Source: Gnetum montanum
Lineage: Eukaryota > Streptophyta > Gnetopsida > Gnetales > Gnetaceae
Direction: 5' to 3'
DNA: 28,871 nt
Assembly (NCBI GenBank): GCA_015680685.1
Contig: MNCI01017900.1
Span: forward strand, 180,691 to 209,561
Shown here: positions 17,612-27,899 of the stretch, piece by piece
Layout: every line of letters starts with the position of its first letter
How positions within the stretch are numbered: position 1 is the first letter of the stretch
The notes under the pieces: model-generated
Database searches by the model: none
Told to the model about the DNA's origin: nothing
What the model saw: the letters and a program-made list of their open reading frames with translations, nothing else
Translations under genes and position numbers: made by a program

Positions 17612-17750
17612 TTTTGTTGGGGTTTGGGGAAGGGGGAGGGGTGTGTGTGGATGGGTGGGAGAGACACAGGTGTGGGATGTGTATGTATGTGAGAGTGTGT
17701 GATGGGGAGCTGGGGGTGTGTGGGGCAGGGGGTGTGTGGGGCATAGGTAC
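17612..17750 (+). repeat. G/T-rich low-complexity block
   Basis: About 140 bp very rich in GGGG and GTGTG. A near-repeat of GGGGTGTGTGGGGCA occurs twice near 17712-17743. Several G-runs are close enough to allow G-quadruplex folding of the + strand. The long frame on the opposite strand (17456-17863) is a product of this composition. Confidence 0.75.
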
Positions 17751-17829
17751 ATCCCACCTTCAACATTCATAATTTTGATAAAACTATGGATGTTGTAGAG
17801 CTGGGGGGTGGAGTTGAATGGTGGATGGC

Positions 17830-17972
17830 ATTGAAATCCAAAATAATTGAAATATAGGTACATCCTAAGACATATAGTTAAATAAAACTTTATAACTCAA
17901 CATTGCCTACCAAAATCGAACCCATAACTTAAAGATTCCAAATCAAGAGCATTACCACTAAACTAATAATCA
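17830..17972 (-). mobile_element. tRNA-derived SINE copy, family S2
   Basis: On the - strand: TTAGTTTAGTGGTAATGC (box A, about 17949-17966), GGGTTCGATTTTGG (box B, about 17910-17923), AATGTTGAGTTATAAAG, then CTTAGGATGTACCTATAT. Box B here is close to the pol III consensus. This is among the best S2 copies. A further tail-only piece lies near 17993-18040. Confidence 0.65.
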
Positions 17973-18136
17973 TCTATTATAACTATGGATGTTGAAACCT
18001 AAAAAAATTTGATTATACATGCATCCAAAGACATATTTGAAACTTTGGGAGGGAATGATTGTTGAAACTTCAAACCTTTTTTTAACAATATTTACCCTTA
18101 AGGTATTAGAACTTTATTTGGGGGGAAGGGAAGTGT

Positions 18137-18278
18137 TGGAACCTAAAATAATTATAATATAGGTACACCCCAAGATATATAGTCTAATTGGAATTTTATA
18201 ACTTAGCATTACTTATCAAAATTGAACCTATGAATTGGAGCTTTCAATCAAGAGTCTTACCACTAGGCTAACACTTTC
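18137..18278 (-). mobile_element. tRNA-derived SINE copy, family S2
   Basis: On the - strand: GTGTTAGCCTAGTGGTAAG (box A, well preserved), AGGTTCAATTTTG (box B), then CTTGGGGTGTACCTATAT and a TTTTAGGTTCCAA end. About 140 bp, colinear with 17830-17972. Confidence 0.65.
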
Positions 18279-18494
18279 CATTTTTGCGTAATAAAAAGTA
18301 TTATGTCAATCTACAAAAACTTTAAGATCTAATGATTTCTCAACCATTTTAGAATTCGCCACTTTGACAAGCAAAAAAGATTCAGAAAAATAATGGGCAT
18401 GCAAAATATTAATTTCATAGCATTCAAGAATAGCTTGAATCATTCATGTAAAACCCTTATTTAGATGAACAAAATCAATAATTTGTATAAATAT

Positions 18495-19289
18495 TGATGA
18501 GTGGTGAGGTACCCCTACACTCAACCATACGAATACGAGCGTTACACGCGCGATCCGGTCAAACTCCGCAAACTAAGTGCCTACACGCCTCATGGAACAC
18601 TTAAGGTCAATCATTCATTATCTTCCCAAACTTACTTGTATTTTTCACGGTTGTATGGTTAAGTAAGTCTGAGGTATATGATTTTTATATCTTTTCTGTT
18701 TTATCTCGAATGAGGTGAAGGGTGAAGAGACTAATTAACTAACTTTAACTAACTAACTAAGCCTTAATTAACCTAGCATCAGTATCTGTTCCCACTTGTC
18801 GTTCACACCCTGAACCAATGCAACCTTGGTTACCAAACGCTATTCGTTACTGGGATCACCAAGCGTAACGCACATGCTTGAAGCGGTCGTACTGAATGCA
18901 CTTAACTAGGAGAAAAGGGTTGAGAGAGATTTACTGAACTAATAAAGCATTTAAATGATAAACAATAAATAATAGTAATTAAAATCCTAATTAGCTTAGT
19001 CCATGCACTACAAGGTTTATCCAAGAAGTTCGTCTTTATTTCCATACACAAACTTGTGTTCAGGTACAATATTTGCTCGAATAAAGATCCGTTCACTTTG
19101 GAGCTTCTATTGCGGGCACATGGAAATTATTCTATCTCTGGAGAGGAAAAACTGCTAGGGTTTCACTACGTTCTAGGCCTAAACTTCGAAACAAGGGAGA
19201 GCCGCCTCTTATTTATAGATTTGGTGGCGCACTGCAATATCGCAGGGGAAGACGCGATATCGTGGGGGATGTGATATTGTGTCCCATCA
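18495..19289 (-). repeat. E3 3' LTR (left)
   Basis: 795 bp, TGATGAGTGGTGAGG to GTGTCCCATCA. U3 units: AATATC 19236, GATATC 19256, GATATT 19273 (spacings 20 and 17). TATA (reverse) 19210-19217; AATAAA (reverse) 19035-19040. Confidence 0.95.
19210..19289 (-). promoter_or_regulatory. E3 3' LTR U3: three palindromic units and TATA box
   Basis: Units start at 19236, 19256 and 19273, two of them decayed. The TATA box on the - strand is at 19210-19217. The 5' LTR of the same element has only two units, so one was gained or lost between sister LTRs. Confidence 0.65.
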
Positions 19290-19302
19290 TACCCCCATGA
19301 CT
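19290..19302 (-). other. E3 polypurine tract
   Basis: On the - strand AGTCATGGGGGTA directly precedes the 3' LTR, identical to E1. Confidence 0.75.
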
Positions 19303-21177
19303 GAATAAAAACTCATCCTCAAGTTCCTTACAAAATATTGGGAAGGTATGGGATTATTGACTCAAATGGAACTAATGGTGAATAGGATGACATGTGAACA
19401 GATCATCATTATAAGACAAGACAAAACTGGTGTTCACGACAACAAGAGTGAACACTTTATACATTTGACATCAGGCCTTATTTGGCAGCTGAGAAAGAGA
19501 GAGAGAGAAAGACATTTTGCTGCTGCCAATGCCAAGATTGCACCTTTCGTTGTCCATCCATAAGTGCACCATCCATCTCGTTCTTTGCATAGCTGCTTCA
19601 GCATCGATCCATTCCAAGTGTTCCCTCCAGATCCAATCCATTGTTGCATGATTGCCATCTGCACACACAACACAGTCTTTATATTAGCAAGGGTAATGAA
19701 TCACAATGCAGTGGATACCTTGCTTCGATGAAAGGTCCATTGGCTAAGTTGTGGTATGGCTAATATAGATCTGGAGATATAATAATGGTGATTACTGAAG
19801 GTGTAGGGGCTAGGAGAAAATCGAAAAAATTTGGGTCCGGACCCCCATGACTAAGAGTGAACCTTTGGTAGCAATAGAATGGAGAAAGAAAAAGAACAAG
19901 AAAGATGGAGAAAAAGAGACAACTATAATGTCGATGAAATGGATGTCAAGATGGAAATGAACAAAACAGAGTGGATTGCAAAAATGTTAAGGGAAAGAAT
20001 TTAACTAGTGTACCAAATAGGAATGCCAATGGATCCTCCCCAAAGCAGACTCATGCCTTTAATGCCTTGACAAACCCACATTCAAAGAGTTCGTAGGCTC
20101 TAGGAATGTCATTTGGAGCAAGATTTAAAGTCTTACCCACAAGAATTTACCAAGAGGAAAACAATGTGTCAACCAAAATATACACTAATGATACAACTGA
20201 CAAAGAGGTGAACAATGGAGAGAAGGATGGGGAGAAGAGAATGGAATGGAATCCCAAGAACAAGGTGGTGTACAGCCCCTTGTATAGTTAATGATTAATG
20301 TGACTTAGTAGATCCCATTCCAAGTCTAACCTCAAACAACCCACATCCAGTGACTTCACATTAATGCATTTGGCCAATCCATCCCCTTAAAGTAACAAAA
20401 ATGCCTTCCCAAAGAGCCACCACCATTCCGACGAAACGAAGGAGAAGAGAATGGGAAGCGAGAAGGGCCTTAGTTAGAGGGAACATTTTTATTTGAGTTC
20501 CATAACCAGTGCTTGTAGCCCAAATTATTATTTCATCTAAGGGGTGTGCTTTGAATTCTCACTATTTTTTATGTGTTTATACGTGAGAACCACACCATGC
20601 AAAGACTTTGTTATTTTTATTAGCTCAGCTTCCCGATAATGAAGCAATGTTAGAATGGGAAGGAAAACTCAAGAAGAAAACATCCAAGCACCCAAGAGAA
20701 TGGCCAACACAAATGCATCAAGTTCCCTTGAAGTCACACCCTTTTCAATCCTTGAGTCCTTCCTTAGTTTGGGAAATGTCCAATCACCGATTTGTTATAG
20801 TTCTTATTTAGAAAGGGACTGTACATTTCCAAGCCGAGAGAGACCATAGAAATTTGTGGATGTATGGATGAAGTGAACTCATTGCCTATCATATCAAAAG
20901 AACCATACCTTAGTATCAACATCATAACTTAAAGGTAAAAATCAAACATTAACAATCAATAGGAAAATAGTTCATACCATCATGAAGAACACTTATTAAA
21001 TGACAAACTTGACAAGATGGATAACACACACACAAAGAAATGAAACAGGTATAAACGATATTGTAAAACAAAAATAAGAAAAGTTAAAGAAATTTGTAAA
21101 ACAAAAATGTGCAAAACAAAAACATGTAAAAAAATGTGTAAAACAAAAACTTAAAAAGAACTAAGGGCCCCAAATGA
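19303..21177 (-). other. E3 3' non-coding region
   Basis: About 1.9 kb colinear with the E1 and E2 3' regions. It has a 65-codon sense frame (19471-19668, -; ADGNHATMDWIWREH), an internal AGTCATGGGGG (19842-19852, -), and a broken equivalent of the antisense frame (about 20540-20740, +). No polymerase domain is visible. Confidence 0.8.
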
Positions 21178-24100
21178 TTAGCATAGGTGGCCATCTCCCC
21201 CATGACTGAATGGAAAGGGAGAGATCCAAAATAATGAATGCCTATTTGAATTTCTTAGAAGTGTCCAAATTCTCCCGATTGATGTTTTCAGGTTAAGGGG
21301 TGGAAGTTGGCGATGCTCATATTCCAATGTATCTATGCTTTGGTTGTGGGCATGAGTTGTTCCCCTAGTTCGTTCCATGCATGTTGGTGGACTGCTCTCT
21401 TGATCTGCTGTCAACCACTGGGTGTTCTCTTGTTGCATGGTTACTACATATAGGCATCGTTGTATCTGTGTTTCTTGGGCACACTAGTTGCATGCAGGAG
21501 ATGCTAAGCATTCCTCCATGTCATCACCCTCTGAGTCACTGTATGTGATGCATGGAACTTTCTTCTTCTTGATCTTAGATATTTACCTTAGATATTTCCA
21601 AGGAAAGATCACGGATTCATAGGCATGCGTCTATTGTACTTAGCCATGTCCTTCCCATTATAATTGGGAAGTCCCCTTTGTTGCTATTGACTTCTATCAC
21701 CAAGAAATCAGCTGGGTATGACCAACCACACATAGTGGTAATGATGTCCTCCACCAATCCTAAGGGAATGGTGATGGACTGGTCAACCAGCTCTAGTTGA
21801 ATATTGCTCTTCTTAAGTGGAGGCAGGTTCCAGGCTTTATAAATTTCTCGTGATATTAGGTTGACTCCGGAACTTGAGTTAAGAAGAGCCTTATGAGGTT
21901 CGTTCTCAGTGACTTGGAGGTAGATTAAGGGACTTCCAGGGTTAGAGAGTTTCCTGGAAAGGTGGCCTACCTTGATCCAGTCGGTAACGGTATGTGTTAA
22001 CATAACCATATGCATTGAACTCTGTTGTTGGTTTGAAGGGAGCTTCGAAGCCTTAATTGTTAGAGGAGCGTACACAGACTCAACCGCTTGTGGTGGTGAG
22101 AGCTTGTTTGGGCTTTTGGTTCTGAAGAAAAGTCTTCTCTTCTTACAGTTGTCAGAACTAGCAGTAGGTTGAAGGTTTACAACTCTCATAGCATTACGTT
22201 GCTACGGTTGAGTGGGGAGTTCCCATTGCATTGTTGGAGCAATAGGTAGTGGAACTACTGGCGTAAGAGTGGCGGATGGATTTGAAGGATGGTATGTATG
22301 TGTGGTCTGTCTCCTAGAGGAGAAGGAGTCCTAAAATACTCCCAAACTTGGTAGTGACATTGTGGAGTTGTGTGACCCATAGAGTCACTTGGAAAAACCG
22401 GCTGCTACATGTAGTAGCCATATGGGTTTGGTTGTGGGTAAGGGTATTGTTGCCTAGGCGGTGGTATCCCCCATGACTGTGGGTGTTGCCACTACTGGTG
22501 TTGCCTGATAGGTTGTGGCGGAGTTCCACTTGGATAATATGTTAACGGTTGGTGGAACTGCCTTGGGTTACCTTGGGAATAAGGTAACCGACGGGGTGCT
22601 TACTGTCTGTAAAGTCTTGGGTTGAGTGCATACACCCCAGACTCTTGTAGATGTGAGATTATTGAGCAACATCCCTTAAGATGGTCATATTGGCAGATCT
22701 CACATCCACCATCATTGTATGTATCCAAATCCACAACCTCATCGACAATAGTAATTTTTCCCTTACCCCTGTCACGCGCATGACCTGAATCTCTCCTCTT
22801 TTTCTTATCATGGTCACTACTTCATTCCTTAGACTCCTCTACGACTTTTAAAATAGTTTCAAACCTACTGTCTATGGAGTCCCACATTTGATCTACATTA
22901 GCTGACACTTCCGTTGTTAATTTTTGAAGTGGCAAGGTTTTTCTATTCCCCAACTCTTCGAGTGGTGACTCATCCTCTTCATCGTAGAATCTTACTTCCT
23001 TCTTTCGGAGGGAAGGGTCGCGGTTATATTCTTCCACACTTTCTCTTTTTTGTAGCTCCCCTTCTTCTTTAGCTACTTACTCCAACAATCTATGAACTTC
23101 ATGGGATCTAAGTTTAGATAATCTCCCTTGGGCATATGTCCCAAGGGTTCTCCTAGTTTTGTGTCTTAGCCCATCTACGAGGTGGCGGAGTTGATCCTAT
23201 TGTGCATAACCATGGCCTGGGCAACGATGTAGCAATGCATAATATCAACCCATGGTAGCATCCAAGGGTCCGTGAGTACCCTGCTTCCATCCTTGGATCT
23301 GCTTACGAAAGTTGGACACTCTAGAGTATGTTTGATATTTATCGTTGAATAACTCTAGCATCGTACTCCACCTCCTAATGGTTTTCGGTTCTAAGGACTG
23401 GTACCAACTCTCTGCTTCCTTAATGTGTCCTAGGAAACAACTCTAATTTCTATCACTCGTTTTCAATATTTTGCAAGGCACAAGAATCGTGGAATGCCTG
23501 TAAGTGGTTCTGCGGATCAGCGTTGTATCCCCCCTCAAATCGTGGGATGTTATTCATGTCTAGTCTCTTGATCCAACTATCCTTTTGATGCCTTGTAGGT
23601 ATCCTCACAGCCTCCATAATATCTAACATACTTCAAGTGGCAAGTAGGGGCTCATCATGATCATCTCTCTCATAATGTCTATGATGTCTATGTGGTTCCC
23701 TACTTTCCCTTATTTCATGCCTTGACTCTCTAGAGTGCCCTCATCCTCGCTCTCGACTCTCTCGTCGAGGTCTCTCATTTTGCTTACCCTTATCCTCACT
23801 GTTATGCTCTTGGTGACTGTGTATTGATGTGGAAAAAAAGGGTGAATGATGTGATGAAGGGGAAGAAGAAGGAGAGTCATCGCCATGGCGATGTCTCCTA
23901 CCTTCTCTTCGGTAGTCCCAATCCCAATCGTGATGATGATCAAAACGCTTGCCCTTATCATGTGTTTTTGTTCCCTCAGTGAACACTTGGTGTTCATGGG
24001 GATCAGAACCAAGATTGTGTATCATGGAGCATAGGTTTTGATACCCCACCTCCTCACTATCACTAGGAGGAGGAACATCATTTAATGGAGAACTTGTTAT

Positions 24101-24535
24101 TATTGGTTCACCATCTCCAATTTTGCTTAGGACGTGTGGGACCCCTTTGCCCTTCAACAATGTATGGTGGCTCTCCTGCTGCGAGTCCCTTAGACATTGC
24201 GCTACTGTGGGATGGTAATCCCTTATGTCATAATCTTCCGCAACATATTCAACATATAATTCCATCATGCCTATCTATGCAAGAGCACGAAGAAGCATGC
24301 TAGGAACTGCCGGATCTAGAGGTAACACTATGTTACCTTGCAAGTCTCTCCAATGTAGTTGTTCATCCTAATGGAGGATAAAGGTAAAATCAAATATATA
24401 CTCATCATGGTGAGTATATACCACCCGATACTATTGAGGAACTGGTGGTTCTCGACTATGCATGTTGGACTGCCGACTGTTTCTTGTATGATCCCTAGGT
24501 GGTGAAGTGCTCTTGTGAGAAGAAGAAGAAGACAT
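21178..24535 (-). pseudogene. E3 gag-protease polyprotein, decayed
   Basis: ATG at 24535 (reverse) starts MSSSSSSHKSTSPPR. The frame meets stops and then runs open at 24268-23741, carrying an unusual His/Arg/Ser/Asp-rich stretch (HHHDWDWDYRREGRRHRHG). The gag domain lies about 23560-23090 (GGYNADPQNH, ESWYQSLEP); an 'EESPLEEL'-like acidic segment is at 23037-22822; the zinc knuckle CEICQYDHLKGCC is near 22665-22705. The protease (22189-21617) has N-S-S in place of D-S-G, so it would be inactive. A small rearrangement near 21570-21600 shifts frame, and the C-terminal part (21438-21178) ends SHGGDGHLC. The order matches E1 and E2, and the frame stops without entering a polymerase. Confidence 0.87.
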
Positions 24536-24661
24536 TGTTTCTTATTTGATGTGTTGATTAACCATTATATAATTTTTTGTTTAATTAACCCTAAGAGTTC
24601 GTTTAAGCTCCCAACGATGTGGATAATTTCCTATGTTCTACTTAGCGCACAAACAACTTAG

Positions 24662-24679
24662 TCCCCAGTAATGGCGCCA
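24662..24679 (-). other. E3 primer-binding site, tRNA-Asp-like
   Basis: On the - strand TGGCGCCATTACTGGGGA, one base from the 5' LTR. It matches the tRNA-Asp complement used by Athila-type elements except for three transitions, the best PBS in the window. Confidence 0.82.
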
Positions 24680-24680
24680 A

Positions 24681-25465
24681 TGATGAGTGGTGAGGTACCC
24701 CTACACTCAACCATACGAATACGAGCGTTACACAGGCGATCCCGTCGAACTCCGCAGACTAAGTGCCTACATGCCTCATGGAACACTTAAGGTTAATCAT
24801 TCGTTGTCTTCCCAAACTTGCTTGTATTTGTCATGGTTGTATGATTAAGTAAGTCTGAGGTATATGATTTTTATATCTTTTCTGTTTTATCTCCTATGCT
24901 AAGGAGGTGAAGGGTGAAGAGACTAATTAACTAACCTTAACTAACTAACTAACTAAGCCTTAATTAACCTAGCATCAGTATCCATTCCCACTTACCATTC
25001 ACACCCTGAACCAATGCAACCTTGATTACCAAACGCTATTCATTACTAGGATCACCAAGCGTAACACACGTGCTTGAAGTGGTCATACTGAATGCACTTA
25101 ACTAGGAGAGAAGGGTTGAGAGAGATTTACTGAACTAATAAAGCATTTAAATGATAAATAATAAATAACAGTAATTAAAATCCTAATTAGCTTAGTCCAT
25201 GCACTGCAAGGTTTATCCAAGAAGTTCGTCTTTATTTCTGTACACAAACTTGTGTTCAGGTACAATATTTGCTCGAATAAAGATCCGTTCACTTTGGAGC
25301 TCCTATTGTGGGCACATGGAAATTATTCTATCTTTGGAGAGGAAAAATTGCTAGAGTTTCACTACAGTCTAGGCTTAAACTTTGAAACAAGGGAGAGCCA
25401 CCTCTTATTTATAGATTTGGTAGCTCACTGCAATATCGTAGCCCATGCGATATTGTGTCCCATCA
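24681..25465 (-). repeat. E3 5' LTR (right)
   Basis: 785 bp, ten shorter than its sister through small indels, including the U3 array and a CTAAC repeat. U3 units AATATC 25432 and GATATT 25449 (17 bp apart); TATA (reverse) 25406-25413; AATAAA (reverse) 25231-25236. AATAT follows at 25466. Confidence 0.95.
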
Positions 25466-25470
25466 AATAT

Positions 25471-25700
25471 ATATCATGAAATGATATCTTTTGAGAAGAA
25501 TTCATATAAATCATAAGGTAAAACAAAATTGAAAGCTTTAGAATTTTTCATAGTCTCTATGGTCCAAGAGACGTTGGTAACTTTCATCTTCAAATCATTC
25601 TTCACCAAAAAAAGTTATATTGCAAAAACTTTACTAGAAACCCTTAAGATCAACAAACTACTAAGAAAGTCAAGAGAGAGAATTTCAAGAGCAATGTGCC
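25471..25700. other. Flank right of E3, no gene seen
   Basis: AT-rich DNA that was joined to the 18480-18494 flank before E3 inserted. A 67-codon frame (25529-25732, +) crosses it, but it has no recognisable motif and I treat it as chance. Confidence 0.5.
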
Positions 25701-25711
25701 TAGTCTTTGTT

Positions 25712-25850
25712 AAGCATTGCTTAGTTGGTTAGGGTATGTAGCTTTTAACAGGCACATCTAATTTTGATTGCAACATCCCTTCCCCATTTCAACATCACCT
25801 TTAGCCTCCTTCCCCTCAATCCACTAGCATCCCCTTCCTTTGCATCATGC
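25712..25850 (+). mobile_element. tRNA-like SINE remnant
   Basis: TTGCTTAGTTGGTTAGGG (25717-25734) resembles box A, and TAATTTTGATTGC (25759-25771) a decayed box B at the right distance. Pyrimidine-rich DNA follows. No target duplication was identified. Confidence 0.4.
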
Positions 25851-25904
25851 ATTGCTTAACATGGGGTCTAAACTGTGACTATGAACCTTGAAACTATATT
25901 CTCA

Positions 25905-25955
25905 TGATCAAAACTTTATAATCCAACATTGCCTACCAAAATCAAATCCATTCCT
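25905..25955 (-). mobile_element. S2 SINE fragment
   Basis: ACTTTATAATCCAACATTGC and CTACCAAAATCAAATCCAT match the central part of the S2 copy at 17885-17925. Head and tail are missing. Confidence 0.45.
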
Positions 25956-26104
25956 ACCCTAGAGGGGAGGTTTTTCAAGATTGGTTGGAAGGATGAAAAC
26001 CTAAAAAGACATCCCCAAAATCATTGGGCCTTTTTAGTCTCTCTTGTCGATGATGTGATGTACTTTTTGAATTTTTTAAATATTATTATTCCTTTTTTGG
26101 GGTC

Positions 26105-26182
26105 CAACACCCCCGCAAAATTGAACCCATTACTTGGAGCTTTGAAATGAAGAGTCTTACCACTAGCCTAATACCTCATTGT
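26105..26182 (-). mobile_element. S2 SINE fragment (head end)
   Basis: On the - strand AGGTATTAGGCTAGTGGTAA (box A) and AATGGGTTCAATTTTG (box B) match the S2 head closely. The tail is lost or replaced by GGGGTCCAACACCCCC. Confidence 0.55.
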
Positions 26183-26196
26183 TAGGAGAATGTAAT

Positions 26197-26285
26197 AACA
26201 TCTCAACATAGCCTTTGAGATTGAACCTATGACATACAATAACAAGTAGCATGTTCTAACCAAGCGAATTATGCCTCATTAACCA
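26197..26285 (-). mobile_element. tRNA-derived SINE remnant, different head
   Basis: On the - strand ATTCGCTTGGTTAGAACAT (box-A-like, 26251-26269) and AGGTTCAATCTC (box B, 26216-26227). It lies in line with, and next to, the preceding S2 fragment, but the tRNA-like head differs. Confidence 0.45.
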
Positions 26286-26479
26286 TTTAAGCTTTAAATT
26301 AGGACATAATGATAAACACCAGGAATGATTTTTTTATTTGCAACTTAAAGCTATTTTCCAATCTATCCACTTAATTACTTTTGTAACACAAAATAATATG
26401 AACTCACTGTTGTTTGCAAATCTTATTCTTCACTTAGCCACCTCTATAGGCATGCTCATAATGTTAGTATATCTATTTA

Positions 26480-27024
26480 CGAGCTGTACGTTTAATCCTA
26501 GAGTATGGTGAGGGCACTCCTAATTTGGGCATTGTAAAAGATTACGTAGCATTAAGAAGAGAGCCAATCATTAAAAAATAATCACTTTTTGGTAATATAT
26601 AAAATATAAAACAGATCTTGTGTTAAAATTTGAGAAGGCTAATTGTGCACGCATAAGTCACGTGCTAATAAGACTAAGACTAACAAGGTCACAAAGTCTC
26701 AAACGATAGGGCGACCTCGTGGCGTGCTCTTTTATCTTTACCCGTAGCTGTAGCCGTCGTCGTATCAGCAGCATCCAATTTCCACCGCGAAAAACAGCAG
26801 ACGCAGAGACAAACACAGAAAGAGCCTTTTAGATCTGGAGCTAGAATTCTTAGCGACTCTCTGATCAATTCAGCTCAGCTCTGGATTCATTGTAGGCATG
26901 TAGTTCTTTCTGGAAAGGAACCCCCGTTATCCCGCGAGCTCAGCTTTTGCTTTAAGCAGTGTGCATTATTATTGTTGTCATTCTTACTGGTCTCTGCATC
27001 GCGAACGCTTGAGGCCAGGAAATA
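26480..27024 (+). promoter_or_regulatory. Probable host gene promoter and 5' leader
   Basis: Base composition rises sharply in GC and CG from about 26700 (GTAGCCGTCGTCGTATC), unlike anything else in the window outside the LTR arrays. A G-box CACGTG is at 26659-26664, a CCAAT at 26776-26780, and TATA-like DNA (TATAAAATATAAAAC) near 26597-26611. The purine-rich AAACAGCAGACGCAGAGAC around 26790 is typical of plant 5' UTRs. The transcription start cannot be fixed from sequence alone. Confidence 0.4.
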
Positions 27025-27281
27025 ATGAATTCTCCTCCAGGCAATGCTAGCAACAGTAACAAGTGGATGTCAATTCTCGAGCCATTTCTTAACGATGACG
27101 TCGGGGTTGCGCAGCCGGGAGACCTCTTCTGGTCCACCGACCATGTCGCTATGAGGTAAATTTGTGTATTTTGGTTCAGTCTCCAAATGTTTTCGTTGTC
27201 CACCGAATCTTTTTCTACGACTAATTTGTTTCCTTGTCCGTTCACAGCATTAACGATAAGTGGTCTTGGAAAGAGTTTTAG
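27025..27281 (+). CDS. Candidate small host gene, two exons, 54 codons, unrecognised
   Basis: Exon 1 is 27025-27155 (ATG AAT TCT ...), ending ATGAG before the donor GTAAAT (27156). A 92-bp T-rich intron ends in GTCCGTTCACAG at 27247. Exon 2 (27248-27281) continues in frame to TAG, giving SINDKWSWKEF as the C-terminus. The predicted protein has 54 residues, with a Ser/Asn-rich start (NSPPGNASNSNKW), a central block EPFLNDDVGVAQPGDLFW, and five Trp in all. I do not recognise a family; no signal peptide or membrane segment is seen. It lies directly after the CG-rich leader and follows normal GT-AG rules, which favours a real gene. Alternatives: exon 1 may splice further downstream and belong to a longer protein, or this may be a decayed remnant. 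Confidence 0.38.
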
Positions 27282-27407
27282 CTTGAGTTCTAGTGTGTAG
27301 GATTCACGAAACCCTAGCTTTTATTTACCCACTGCTTCTTCTTATTTTTCTCTTAGAAATAGCTTGGACAATTGATACTTTCTCTTGACTTTTTGCTCTT
27401 CTAGTTC

Positions 27408-27409
<2 letters not shown>

Positions 27410-27442
<33 letters not shown>
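27410..27442 (+). repeat. Poly(T) tract, 33 T
   Basis: An uninterrupted run of 33 T. It could be the A-tail of a retroposed sequence on the - strand or simple slippage. Length is likely variable and error-prone. Confidence 0.9.
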
Positions 27443-27443
<1 letters not shown>

Positions 27444-27534
27444 TTATTTTGTTTTTTGGTTTCTCTCAAATGCCCTCACAAACTGTGGCCATTGCTATGC
27501 TAATTTCCAGGTAAGTTGTTCGCAATTTGTTTTT

Positions 27535-27690
27535 TTAAAAAAACAATTTTGTAGATTGAAGAGGATTATCTTCTCCAGTGTTATTTTTTCCCCAGCGAAG
27601 CCCAAAGAAGAAGCATCGATTGAAGTATAAGATAGATATAGCGAAGATGTTGCAAAGGGACGGGCTGAAAAGCTAAGGAAATAAAATAAT
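27535..27690 (+). other. Possible further exon or decayed coding piece
   Basis: After TTTTTTCCCCAG (ending 27595) a frame reads RSPKKKHRLKYKIDIAKM and on to QRDGLKS and stop (27676-27678), a basic stretch that looks coding. It does not continue the phase of exon 1 at 27025-27155. It could be the end of another transcript form or chance. No family is recognised. Confidence 0.2.
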
Positions 27691-27899
27691 GCCATCGGTG
27701 AAACTGAACAAAGCCAGGTCTACCAAGTCAAGGGAGGGAGCAATTATGATTCAACGACGTGCATCATTGTACTCATCCAATGTACACCTTCTAGGTTCAC
27801 ACACATTTCTTTTACTGTCCAAAATCCTAAGCACTTCCATTCTATTAGAAGCTTTTCCTTGTAGATATAATTTTTGGACATAGATCCATTGTTGAATGC

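Larger units (their letters stand above)
18495..25465 (-). mobile_element. LTR retrotransposon E3 (gag-pro only), full length
   Basis: 6,971 bp with LTRs at 18495-19289 and 24681-25465, flanked by AATAT (18490-18494, 25466-25470). The PBS (24662-24679) and PPT (19290-19302) are both well preserved. The coding region is a broken gag-protease frame at 21178-24535. The LTRs differ at about 44 of some 760 aligned positions by hand count plus small indels, so insertion is of similar age to E2 and younger than E1. Its U3 end is CCCATCA rather than CTCATCA, and its LTRs resemble the solo LTR. No reverse transcriptase or integrase is seen. Confidence 0.96.

Noticed and set aside
17456-17863. 135-codon Pro/His/Thr-rich frame on the - strand
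   Set aside because: Produced by the G/T-rich low-complexity block; it has no other evidence of coding.
26952-27245. 97-codon frame on the - strand opposite the candidate host gene
   Set aside because: It spans exon 1, the intron and the leader in antisense; composition, GT-AG signals and leader favour the + strand model.
27495-27695. 66-codon frame on the - strand near the poly(T) tract
   Set aside because: Runs of hydrophobic and Ser codons from T/A-rich DNA, no start context or motif; likely chance.
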